The notes beneath the pieces are model-generated. The model made no database searches. It saw nothing but the letters and a program-made list of their open reading frames with translations, and had not been told where the DNA came from. From Candidatus Raymondbacteria bacterium RIFOXYA2_FULL_49_16 (GTDB taxonomy: Bacteria > Fibrobacterota > OXYB2-FULL-49-7 > XYB2-FULL-49-35): 22,010 nucleotides of DNA. This document shows positions 1 through 10,324 of the stretch, piece after piece. Location of the stretch: assembly GCA_001789205.1 (NCBI GenBank), contig MFYT01000104.1:1-22010 (forward strand), in the 5' to 3' direction. Numbering within the stretch: the stretch's first letter is position 1; each line of letters begins with the position of its first letter. The translations under genes and the position numbers were made by a program.

Positions 1-79
1 GAATGAAGAGCCGTATGCGGGAAAGCTGCTCGTACGGTTCCGCGAGGGGCTGGGCAGGCAACTGCCCGGTCTACTCAAC
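1..79 (+). mobile_element. 3' end of a group II intron (domains V and VI); the rest lies upstream of the window
   Basis: Bases 8-40 read as domain V. The lower stem GAGCCGTA pairs with TACGGTTC, there is a two-base CG bulge at 31-32, and an upper stem GCGG/CTGC closes a GAAAG loop (one U-U mismatch at 16/30). This matches the well-known bacterial/chloroplast-like domain V consensus. Bases 44-76 form domain VI: a long helix capped by a GCAA tetraloop at 58-61, with a single unpaired A at 73. That is the expected branch point, seven bases from a 3' boundary ending in AAC at 79. The intron therefore ends at about 79. Its 5' part and reverse-transcriptase gene, if any, are outside the window. The fold was worked out by hand, but every helix position is accounted for. 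Confidence 0.85.
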
Positions 80-88
80 AACAAAGTA

Positions 89-1954
89 TTGACGGCATCC
101 ATCCTGGTATGCATGCTGGCAGGTGTTCAGCCTTGGGCTTTTGACGGATCAGGATACTGGCCTGAATTTTATCCATACCTTACCTGCGACCAGGGATGCG
201 TTGACTCTATGCGTAATGTCAACGTGCGCTGGCAGGAAAGCCAGGGAATCCGGGGATGGAACAAATACCGCTTCGGGCTCATAGGTAATTCCATAACAAA
301 CGACGGGCCTTTTCCCTCTGACCTGTCGTCGGGGTGCCATGCATGGTGCGGAACAGGTATTATGAATTGTTCAAGACCTGGAAACTCGTTCTGGGCCACC
401 TTTCTCAACGAAACATGGGGCGGACCCGGCGCTGGCGGGGACGACCATCCCTGGCTGTACGACCAAGCCTGCCATGGTTCCGCCAATGGCAACCAGATCG
501 GCGCCACAACATCGGGCGGCTATACGTTGCTGGGGAATGCGCTGAACAATCTCAAGCCAATGTGGGTCACCCTTGAATACGGCCATAATGACGGCGCCGT
601 ATGGAATGCGACCCGGAGAAGTGAATGGGAAAGGCTCATCGGCCGGGCGCTTGATAGCAATATCATACCTATCGTGGTTACTATCAACCCTGAACAGATT
701 GGTTCATCATGGGACCACGATGGACGGACACCCATTTACAACGATTCCCTCAAGACCGTGGCCGCCCAGTTCCGGGTTCCCTGCCTGGATTGGTATGGCG
801 CTGCGGTGGATCCGGATATCGGGGGTTGCAGGATACGGACCGATGGCTGCACGCGCGACGGGGTCCATCCTGAAAGGTCGCAATCCGCGGGCAATTTTTC
901 AGACAGTGTGATATTTTATCCCCTGGCGCACGCCAAGGGCGTTTTAAACCCCGTATGCGGCTTGTGGACCGTCATGCTTCTCGAAATGACCTATGAATTA
1001 CGTGAAAAAGTCATATATCCCGCTGACACGCTCGCCGCGGGAAACGTTTTCACCTATACACTGAAGGATGAAATATCAGCCGCCTATATCAGGACAAGCA
1101 ATCCAACGGTAAATTACGGCAGTTCCCAGGATGTCCATGCGGAATTTTCACCCACAAGTGAAACCGAAAAAGGCATGGTACGGTGCAATCTTGCGGCCTT
1201 TAACAGCGTTGATATTAGTAAAATCGCCTCTGCGGTCTTTGAATTTCATCAGACACGCGGCAACGTGGCCATACAGGCTGGTCTGAAAAAAATGCTGGTG
1301 TCCTGGGACGAAACATCCGTCACTTGGAACGACCGTTCTTTGGGAACAGCGTGGGGCACGCCGGGAATGGGCACATCCGATTACGACAATGCAAGCCTCA
1401 AATATGCCTCGCTTGCCACCTCGACCTCGGGTGCGGGATGGGCCACGGACAGTTGGCGGTCTGTTGATGTCACTGACTGGGTGAAGGGATGGATTACCAG
1501 TCCGTCCACGAACAACGGTTTTGCTGTTGTGGTAACCAACAACTATACCGACCTTGTTTTCAATTCTGACGACGCCTCGGATGCCAGTCTCAGGCCCCGG
1601 CTTGTGATTAAAGCGACCGAGGACCTGGGAGTAAATAGCGTTGTAAAAAACCCGGCAGCCCAAACGCCTGAGGATTTTGCGATCAGTGCGTTTCCAACGC
1701 CATTCAATCCATCAACGACCATATCGTTTGCCATACCGCAAAGCAGTAATCCAAAACTTTTGTCGGTTTCTGTGTATACCGCATTGGGAAAAATGATACG
1801 TACGTTTGCGGAAACAGCGTACGGCCCAGGCAGTTTCAGCATACGGTGGGATGGCAAAGACGAAAAAGGCGTTCAACAAGCGACCGGCATGTATTGCATT
1901 GTTCTCAGCACGGAAAAAATACATAAAAGCTGCAGGGTTGTCTTAGTGAAATAA
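89..1954 (+). CDS. Secreted SGNH/GDSL-type esterase with DNRLRE module and C-terminal sorting-like domain; 5' exon cut off by a group II intron
   Basis: Numbering starts at a TTG at 89, but the frame is open to the window edge and no ribosome site precedes it. The real start codon is probably in an upstream exon, with coding resuming at about 80 (N-K-V-L-T-A-S), just after the intron. The first ~17 residues are a hydrophobic signal-peptide core. Residues ~60-265 form an SGNH hydrolase: block I GNSIT with Ser68 (usual GDS is GNS here), block III GHND (165-168), block V DGVH (Asp257, His260). Residues ~327-510 look like a DNRLRE/CBM-type beta module ('WDETSVTWNDR', 'VDVTDWVKGW'). Residues ~533-621 are a FlgD/type-A-like sorting domain. 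The esterase part has several CxxxC and CxxC-type cysteines, fitting an exported, disulfide-bonded protein. It is probably a carbohydrate esterase; the substrate is unknown. Confidence 0.8.
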   Translation: MTASILVCMLAGVQPWAFDGSGYWPEFYPYLTCDQGCVDSMRNVNVRWQESQGIRGWNKYRFGLIGNSITNDGPFPSDLSSGCHAWCGTGIMNCSRPGNSFWATFLNETWGGPGAGGDDHPWLYDQACHGSANGNQIGATTSGGYTLLGNALNNLKPMWVTLEYGHNDGAVWNATRRSEWERLIGRALDSNIIPIVVTINPEQIGSSWDHDGRTPIYNDSLKTVAAQFRVPCLDWYGAAVDPDIGGCRIRTDGCTRDGVHPERSQSAGNFSDSVIFYPLAHAKGVLNPVCGLWTVMLLEMTYELREKVIYPADTLAAGNVFTYTLKDEISAAYIRTSNPTVNYGSSQDVHAEFSPTSETEKGMVRCNLAAFNSVDISKIASAVFEFHQTRGNVAIQAGLKKMLVSWDETSVTWNDRSLGTAWGTPGMGTSDYDNASLKYASLATSTSGAGWATDSWRSVDVTDWVKGWITSPSTNNGFAVVVTNNYTDLVFNSDDASDASLRPRLVIKATEDLGVNSVVKNPAAQTPEDFAISAFPTPFNPSTTISFAIPQSSNPKLLSVSVYTALGKMIRTFAETAYGPGSFSIRWDGKDEKGVQQATGMYCIVLSTEKIHKSCRVVLVK

Positions 1955-2013
1955 GTTTGGTACGCGCTACTATGCGTATTGTCGATGGATTAGACCAGGG
2001 CAAGCGTATGGGC

Positions 2014-2226
2014 TTACTGTTTGGCCTGTGGTTCTTCAACGGGTTCTGGGTTGGGTGCCGGTTCCGGAACAGGCCTGTCAGCAGGACCTTCGTTCCCATC
2101 ATCCTTTGATGGTTTGGTCCCAATGCCCATGGCAAGCGCGACAAGCAGGGCGATTATGCCAGTATTAATAAGGCGGAAGACGTTCCAGACAATACGCTTC
2201 ATGGGCATTAAGATAATCGAAACCAT
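2014..2226 (-). CDS. Possible small single-pass membrane protein with acidic, Pro-rich tail
   Basis: This 70-residue frame lies 24 bases downstream of the isochorismatase-like gene on the same strand. It has a basic N-terminus (MKRIVWNVFR at residues 9-18), one hydrophobic helix (about residues 19-37, INTGIIALLVALAMGIG) and a charged tail rich in Pro-Glu pairs (PVPEPAPNPEPVEEP). This is the usual shape of a small inner-membrane protein with a periplasmic or cytoplasmic tail. Neither the start at 2226 nor the one at 2202 has a clear Shine-Dalgarno sequence, which lowers confidence. I do not recognise a family and assign no function. Confidence 0.45.
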   Translation of the reverse strand: MVSIILMPMKRIVWNVFRLINTGIIALLVALAMGIGTKPSKDDGNEGPADRPVPEPAPNPEPVEEPQAKQ

Positions 2227-2250
2227 GGCTTGGAATCAAATGGGGTGTTT

Positions 2251-2823
2251 TCATTGTTTGCCTATGTATTCCCGCACGGTACAGCAGGTAACGCCGATGT
2301 TTTTGATATCCGCAATGTTCGCCTGCGCCACTGCATCAGAGGCGGCAGAGGTTGCGTCAGTGAGGACCGTGACCGCATACCCGTAACAAACCCCGTCAAA
2401 GACCGTTGTCCTGACACAGTTGGGATACTGGGTGCCGCAAACTGCGATCTGGGTGACGTCGAGCCTGCGCAGCATAAAATCAAGCTCAGTATTCATGAAA
2501 GCGCTGAACCGGTTTTTCACTATCCGGTATTCGCCCGGTGCAGGGGCGAGTTCCTTGATTATTTCGCACCCAGGGGTCCCGGGGAGCGCGTATTTTTTTC
2601 CCTGCCTGAATTTTTCAAGCCGCGTGATCTCCACATCGCTGCCGTCCTCCCGGTATTCGCGGACAACATGGAAAACGGGCCGTCTGTTGTTTCTGAAATA
2701 CGTCAATGCTTCGACGATTGTGGGCACCGTGGCCAACGCGCCCCTAACACAGGCGGGGCCGTCCGGCAGCACGATATCGTTCTGCATGTCGATGATAATG
2801 AGCGCGGTTTGTTTGTATTCCAC
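2251..2823 (-). CDS. Isochorismatase-family cysteine hydrolase
   Basis: The 190-residue product has the isochorismatase/nicotinamidase fold and the family's Asp-Lys-Cys triad: Asp12 in 'LIIIDMQND', Lys103 in 'RIVKNRFSAF', and Cys136 in 'CGTQYPNCVRTT'. Family members hydrolyse amides such as nicotinamide, or the vinyl ether of isochorismate, and many have unknown substrates; nothing nearby settles which. The motif before the cysteine (TQYPNC instead of the more usual T-N-x-C pattern) suggests a less common subfamily. The start is GTG at 2823, preceded by AAAGGAG at good spacing. Length is normal for the family. It is divergent from treS across a 194-base gap and probably co-transcribed with the small protein that follows. 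Confidence 0.85.
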   Translation of the reverse strand: MEYKQTALIIIDMQNDIVLPDGPACVRGALATVPTIVEALTYFRNNRRPVFHVVREYREDGSDVEITRLEKFRQGKKYALPGTPGCEIIKELAPAPGEYRIVKNRFSAFMNTELDFMLRRLDVTQIAVCGTQYPNCVRTTVFDGVCYGYAVTVLTDATSAASDAVAQANIADIKNIGVTCCTVREYIGKQ

Positions 2824-2951
2824 GGATGCTCCTTTTTCAATAGGTAAAAAATCGTTATTGACCGGGTACTATGCAAGGACCATCTTGTGTCCGCCGCATT
2901 TTGTTCCCTGTTCCATCATGCTGTTTTGTCTCGTTTGAACATCCCTATGGC

Positions 2952-2979
2952 TTGCAAGGCGCTTTTCGGTGTATATTTT
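2952..2979 (+). promoter_or_regulatory. Candidate promoter for the treS-malQ unit
   Basis: TTGCAA (2952-2957) and TATTTT (2974-2979) are separated by 16 bases, about 40 bases before the GTG start of treS. An overlapping TATATT (2972-2977) is another possible -10. The pair sits in the only sizeable gap upstream of treS, between two divergent genes. It is a match by eye to sigma-70-type elements and is not otherwise supported. Confidence 0.35.
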
Positions 2980-3017
2980 ATTCTTAAGTGCTCCACGAAC
3001 ACAAAGGACAATAGCGC

Positions 3018-6365
<3,348 letters not shown>

Positions 6366-6379
6366 GAGGATTCCCTTCC

Positions 6380-7873
6380 ATGGAAAAACGCTCGAGCGGC
6401 GTTCTGCTGCATCTCTCCTCGCTTCCCTCACGTCACGGTATCGGCGACATGGGGCCCGCAGCCTACGGGTTCGCTGATATGCTCGCCCGGGCTGGACAGT
6501 CGGTCTGGCAGGTGCTGCCCCTTGGTCCAACCAATGCCGGCTGCGGCCACTCTCCCTATTTCAGCGCCTCCGCTTTTGCGGGCAACCCGCTCCTAATAAG
6601 CCTCGATGAGCTTGAAAAACAGGGTCTGCTCGACCCCGGCGCCATTGCACTGCCCCGGTTTTCCGAGGGCGCGGTCGATTATGAATCAGTCAAGGAATAC
6701 AAGACTGCGGCGCTCGACGCGGCCTACGCCCGCTTTAAAAAAAGCGCGCAGCGCGGCCCGTTCGACCGGTTTTGCCGCGACCAGAAGGCATGGCTCGACG
6801 ATTTCGCCCTTTTTTCCGTGTGCAGCAGGCTATACACCGGCGCCGTATGGAGCGACTGGCCAGGCGAACTCCGCGAACGGCGCGCCTCGGCGCTTACAAT
6901 CTTGCGCGAAAAGGAGGCCGCCCTTCTGGAAAAAACCAAGTTCTTCCAGTTCCTTTTTTTTACACAGTGGGCCGCCCTGAAAAAACACTGCAACAGCCGC
7001 GGAATACGCATTCTGGGCGATCTTCCCATTTACGTGAGCTACAACAGCGCCGATGTCTGGGTGCATCAGGACCTTTTCAAACTTGACGCGCAGGGAAGAC
7101 CCCTTGCTGTTTCCGGCGTGCCGCCCGACTATTTCAGCGCCACGGGACAGCTATGGAACAACCCGGTCTACCGGTGGCCTGAAATGCGGCGCACAGGCTT
7201 TGCCTGGTGGCTGGAGCGGGTGGCCGCGCTCTTCGGCAAGTTTGATTATGTGCGTATAGACCATTTCCGCGGGCTGGTGCAGTACTGGGAAGTCCCAGCC
7301 GGAGAAGCTACCGCGATCAACGGATCGTGGCAAGACGTACCTTCCTACGAATTTTTCGACGCGCTGAAACAGCGCTTTCCCTCGTTTCCCGTGATTGCCG
7401 AGGACCTGGGCACCATTACGGACGACGTGATCGCCGTAAAAAACCATTATGGGCTGCCGGGCATGAAAGTGCTTATCTTCGGATTCAGCGAGCACGACCC
7501 CGACAGCCCGCACCTGCCGCACCGGTACAAGGAGAACTGCGTGGCCTATACGGGCACGCACGACAACAATACGGTACGGGGCTGGTTCGAAAACGACGCC
7601 TCACAGGAAAACAAATGGAAGTTCTTTGGATACGCGGGAAAAGAGGTGACCGCGGCCGATGCGCCGTGGGAAATGGTCCGGATGGTCATGGAATCGCGCG
7701 CCAGCCTCGCCATTGTCCCGGTCCAGGACCTCTGCTGCCTGCCCGGCAGCGCGCGCATGAACAATCCCGCCCAAACTTTCGGCAATTGGACATGGCGGCT
7801 TACTGGCGATCAGTTTGACGCCATGCCAGTGGCCCGCCTTAGGGAACGTACCCGCGCCACTGGACGCGCCTGA
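6380..7873 (+). CDS. malQ: 4-alpha-glucanotransferase (amylomaltase, GH77)
   Basis: The 497-residue product transfers alpha-1,4-glucan segments between malto-oligosaccharides, releasing glucose and lengthening acceptors. GH77 landmarks are complete: N-terminal 'GVLLHLSSLPSRHGIGDMG', nucleophile Asp294 in 'VRIDHFRG', acid/base Glu341 in 'VIAEDLG', third carboxylate Asp395 in 'GTHDNNT', and the C-terminal 'RMNNPAQTFGNWTWRL' acceptor-site block. Length is normal. The ribosome site AAGAGGA overlaps the treS stop codon, so the two genes are very likely co-transcribed and serve trehalose/maltose/glycogen turnover together. The stop codon is only 12 bases from the end of the convergent rhamnose operon, with no obvious terminator between them. 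Confidence 0.96.
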   Translation: MEKRSSGVLLHLSSLPSRHGIGDMGPAAYGFADMLARAGQSVWQVLPLGPTNAGCGHSPYFSASAFAGNPLLISLDELEKQGLLDPGAIALPRFSEGAVDYESVKEYKTAALDAAYARFKKSAQRGPFDRFCRDQKAWLDDFALFSVCSRLYTGAVWSDWPGELRERRASALTILREKEAALLEKTKFFQFLFFTQWAALKKHCNSRGIRILGDLPIYVSYNSADVWVHQDLFKLDAQGRPLAVSGVPPDYFSATGQLWNNPVYRWPEMRRTGFAWWLERVAALFGKFDYVRIDHFRGLVQYWEVPAGEATAINGSWQDVPSYEFFDALKQRFPSFPVIAEDLGTITDDVIAVKNHYGLPGMKVLIFGFSEHDPDSPHLPHRYKENCVAYTGTHDNNTVRGWFENDASQENKWKFFGYAGKEVTAADAPWEMVRMVMESRASLAIVPVQDLCCLPGSARMNNPAQTFGNWTWRLTGDQFDAMPVARLRERTRATGRA

Positions 7874-7885
7874 TCCCCGCCGCGC

Positions 7886-9031
7886 CTATGTGAGCTGTGC
7901 GGACCGGTAGGACTCCGCCTCCCAGGTCAGAATGGCCTTGATGGTCGCGGGCGCCATGCTCTTCACCCTCCCCTTGGCCAGAAGGCTTATCTGGAGTACT
8001 GCCTGGGCGCATGCTTCTCCCGCTGCGCACAGTTTTTCCGAAGCCCCGGCAACCACCAATCCCGCGCCTTTAACGATGATGAGTTTTGGCGGCCTCTTCC
8101 AAAATGCCGCGTAGCCGGCAATGGCGTCATAGACTTCTTTTTCAGTAAATCCCGGCGCAAGAAAAAGGGCCGCGGGGCCATTGTACACCACATAGTCGGG
8201 CGCGAGCGCCCCTTCAAAGGCCTGGAGGTGCTTTGACGAAGCAGCCAACTGAAAAAAGAGGCCGTTGCACTCGCGTACAACAAGGGGCTCGCTCTTTCTT
8301 TCGGCCGTGATCTTCTCGAACGCCGCCCTGATCGCCTTTACATCCAGCACCGCTGCGGAGAGGCTGTCCTTGAGTTCCTCCGGCGCGCCAAAATAGGCCT
8401 CGAGCCGCGCCATCCACGCCTCGTGCAGGCCAATGCACCCGGCCGCGGTATCGTCGGCGCACACAAACCCGTGGTTTTCGAGGAAAATGACCCGGGGAGA
8501 TACCGTGTGCGCTTGCTGATACTCGCGTATTTTTTCGCGCAGCAAAAAGGCGAGGGACGCTCCCGGATCAACATAGGGAACAAACAGGGACGGCGGTCCC
8601 TTCACGTCTAGCGCAATTGCCTGGAACATCTCCTCGGCGTTTATATTGCATGTGAGCGCATTGGCGGCCACCGCGTGGCTGTGGATGACCGCGTGTCCCA
8701 AAATGGCGTGAAGCGGGGTTTCGACCGAGGGTCGCGCTCCCTGAGGTTCAACAACGCTGCGGTAAAAATAATCAAGTACCCGCTTTTCCCGTTCAGCCGG
8801 AGCGCATTGCCGTAAATCCGCGTCGTCGTAGAGGGCCATGATGGCGGGAATGGAAAGCTTCACCCATCCTTTTGTTTCGGACATGTCCCTGAGCGGCACC
8901 CCGCTGCTCTTGATGAGCATTTCGCTGGCACCTGATTTAATTGACGTATTGCCTCCGCCCGCCTGCACATACGACGGGTTGCTTCCCAGATAATGGCTGA
9001 TGGTGATAAGATCGGTCAGTTCGCGTGTCAT
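7886..9031 (-). CDS. Class II aldolase/adducin-family protein, probable rhamnulose-1-phosphate aldolase
   Basis: The 381-residue product should cleave L-rhamnulose 1-phosphate to DHAP and L-lactaldehyde. Residues ~1-215 are a class II (zinc) aldolase domain: phosphate-binding 'AGGGNTSIK' (24-32), Glu104 in 'PSVETPLH', and metal ligands His117, His119 ('IHSHAVAAN') and His187 ('LENHGF'). Residues ~250-381 form a second domain that resembles the middle part of bifunctional RhaEW enzymes rather than the short E. coli RhaD. The SDR half of such an enzyme appears to be the separate gene at 18462-19580. It is the last gene of the operon, 15 bases after rhaA, with an AGAAAGGG ribosome site. The family is clear from sequence; the substrate is inferred from neighbouring rhaA and rhaB. 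Confidence 0.82.
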   Translation of the reverse strand: MTRELTDLITISHYLGSNPSYVQAGGGNTSIKSGASEMLIKSSGVPLRDMSETKGWVKLSIPAIMALYDDADLRQCAPAEREKRVLDYFYRSVVEPQGARPSVETPLHAILGHAVIHSHAVAANALTCNINAEEMFQAIALDVKGPPSLFVPYVDPGASLAFLLREKIREYQQAHTVSPRVIFLENHGFVCADDTAAGCIGLHEAWMARLEAYFGAPEELKDSLSAAVLDVKAIRAAFEKITAERKSEPLVVRECNGLFFQLAASSKHLQAFEGALAPDYVVYNGPAALFLAPGFTEKEVYDAIAGYAAFWKRPPKLIIVKGAGLVVAGASEKLCAAGEACAQAVLQISLLAKGRVKSMAPATIKAILTWEAESYRSAQLT

Positions 9032-9046
9032 GGGGGCCCTTTCTGT

Positions 9047-10324
9047 TTATATCCTTTTTGATAATACATTCTTCTCGTATTGTTGTACCTCGGTGAGCCA
9101 CCCTGTTCCCGTTGGCACGCCATGGTTCTGGCAAAAATGGTCCCATACTGCGCCAAGAGGCATGGTGCGCGTCTCCTCGAACAGGGCCAGCCTGCGCGTA
9201 AAATCCCGCGCCTGCTCGGCCTCGCGAAGCGCCGCCCGGGGCGAAAGCAGCGCCGCGAGGAGCGCTTTCTGGGTCGCCTGCGCGCCAATGACCCAGGCTG
9301 CCACGCGGTTTATGCTCGCGTCAAAATAGTCGAGGGCAAGGTGCACACGGTTGAGGAAATCTTTTTGCGTCATCTCGTACGCCAGGGCATACAGGTCGTC
9401 GGAGAGGGTGACCACGTGGTCGCTGTCCCAACGCACGCCCCTGCTCACATGCACGAGCAATTCGTCGATATAGAGCAGGACCGACGAAATTTTGTCGGCA
9501 ATGGTTTCCGTGGGATGGAAATGGCCCATGTCGAGGGTGAGCATTTTTTTGCGCGACACCGCGTACCCGAGGTAAAACTCGAACGATCCGGTGACAAACG
9601 ACTCTGATCCAATGCCGAAGAGTTTGCTCTCAACCGCGTCGCGCATGGTACGGGGGTCAATTTTTTCGGTAAAGACGCTGTCGAGCGCCTTGAGCAGGGC
9701 CTCGCGATGGACCATCCTGTTCGCAGGATTGTCTTTGTAACCATCGGGGATCCAGAGGTTGACATAACAGGTTGATTTCTGGTTTTTCCCCAGCGCCTCT
9801 CCTATGGCGCGCGAGCCTTTACCGTGCCGTATCCAGTACCCGCGGACTAATTTGTCAAGGCTCGATAGCGTGAACCCGCTCGCTGCCATGGGGTGCGAAA
9901 AAAAACTGCCGTTATAGTCGAGGGCGATTGTCTGCTCTTTTGACCACGCCATCCAATTGGAAAAATGACACGGTTCAAGGTCAGCGCGGTCTATCTTTTT
10001 CCCGTTGGTTTCCGCGTAAATGGCGTGAAGGTTGACCCGGTGTTTTCCGGGAATAAGTTTCAGGGCCATCTCGAGGTCTGCACGCAGCTCATCGCCATTG
10101 CGCGCCTTGCCCGGATACGAACCGGTTGCCATGATGCCGCCGCCCGTGAGCCCTTCGGCGGACTCGAATCCGCCCACATCGTCACCCTGCCAGCAGTGCA
10201 TGGACAGCGGTATTTTGGCAAGCACCTGCAATGTTTTTTCCGTGTCAATGCCCATGCTTGCGTAGCGCTCCTTTGCGGCCAGATAAGACCTGTTGATCTG
10301 CTGATCTGACAGGGAACCGTTCAT
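9047..10324 (-). CDS. rhaA: L-rhamnose isomerase
   Basis: The 425-residue protein matches RhaA along its whole length (E. coli RhaA is about 419). It interconverts L-rhamnose and L-rhamnulose in the cytoplasm. Diagnostic blocks are 'IPLSMHCWQGDDVGGFE', 'GGIMATGSYPGKARNGDELRADL' near the N-terminus, 'AVESKLFGIGSESF', metal-binding 'DMGHFHPTE' (Asp265, His268, His270), 'RWDSDHVV' (Asp300, Asp302, His303) and 'YFDASINRVAAWVIG'. Its ATG overlaps the rhaB stop in an ATGA, and its AAGGAG ribosome site lies inside rhaB, so translation is probably coupled. Confidence 0.97.
   Translation of the reverse strand: MNGSLSDQQINRSYLAAKERYASMGIDTEKTLQVLAKIPLSMHCWQGDDVGGFESAEGLTGGGIMATGSYPGKARNGDELRADLEMALKLIPGKHRVNLHAIYAETNGKKIDRADLEPCHFSNWMAWSKEQTIALDYNGSFFSHPMAASGFTLSSLDKLVRGYWIRHGKGSRAIGEALGKNQKSTCYVNLWIPDGYKDNPANRMVHREALLKALDSVFTEKIDPRTMRDAVESKLFGIGSESFVTGSFEFYLGYAVSRKKMLTLDMGHFHPTETIADKISSVLLYIDELLVHVSRGVRWDSDHVVTLSDDLYALAYEMTQKDFLNRVHLALDYFDASINRVAAWVIGAQATQKALLAALLSPRAALREAEQARDFTRRLALFEETRTMPLGAVWDHFCQNHGVPTGTGWLTEVQQYEKNVLSKRI

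Noticed and set aside
1961-1978. TACGC/GCGTA hairpin after the esterase gene as a terminator
   Set aside because: The stem is only five pairs with an eight-base loop and no following U-run.
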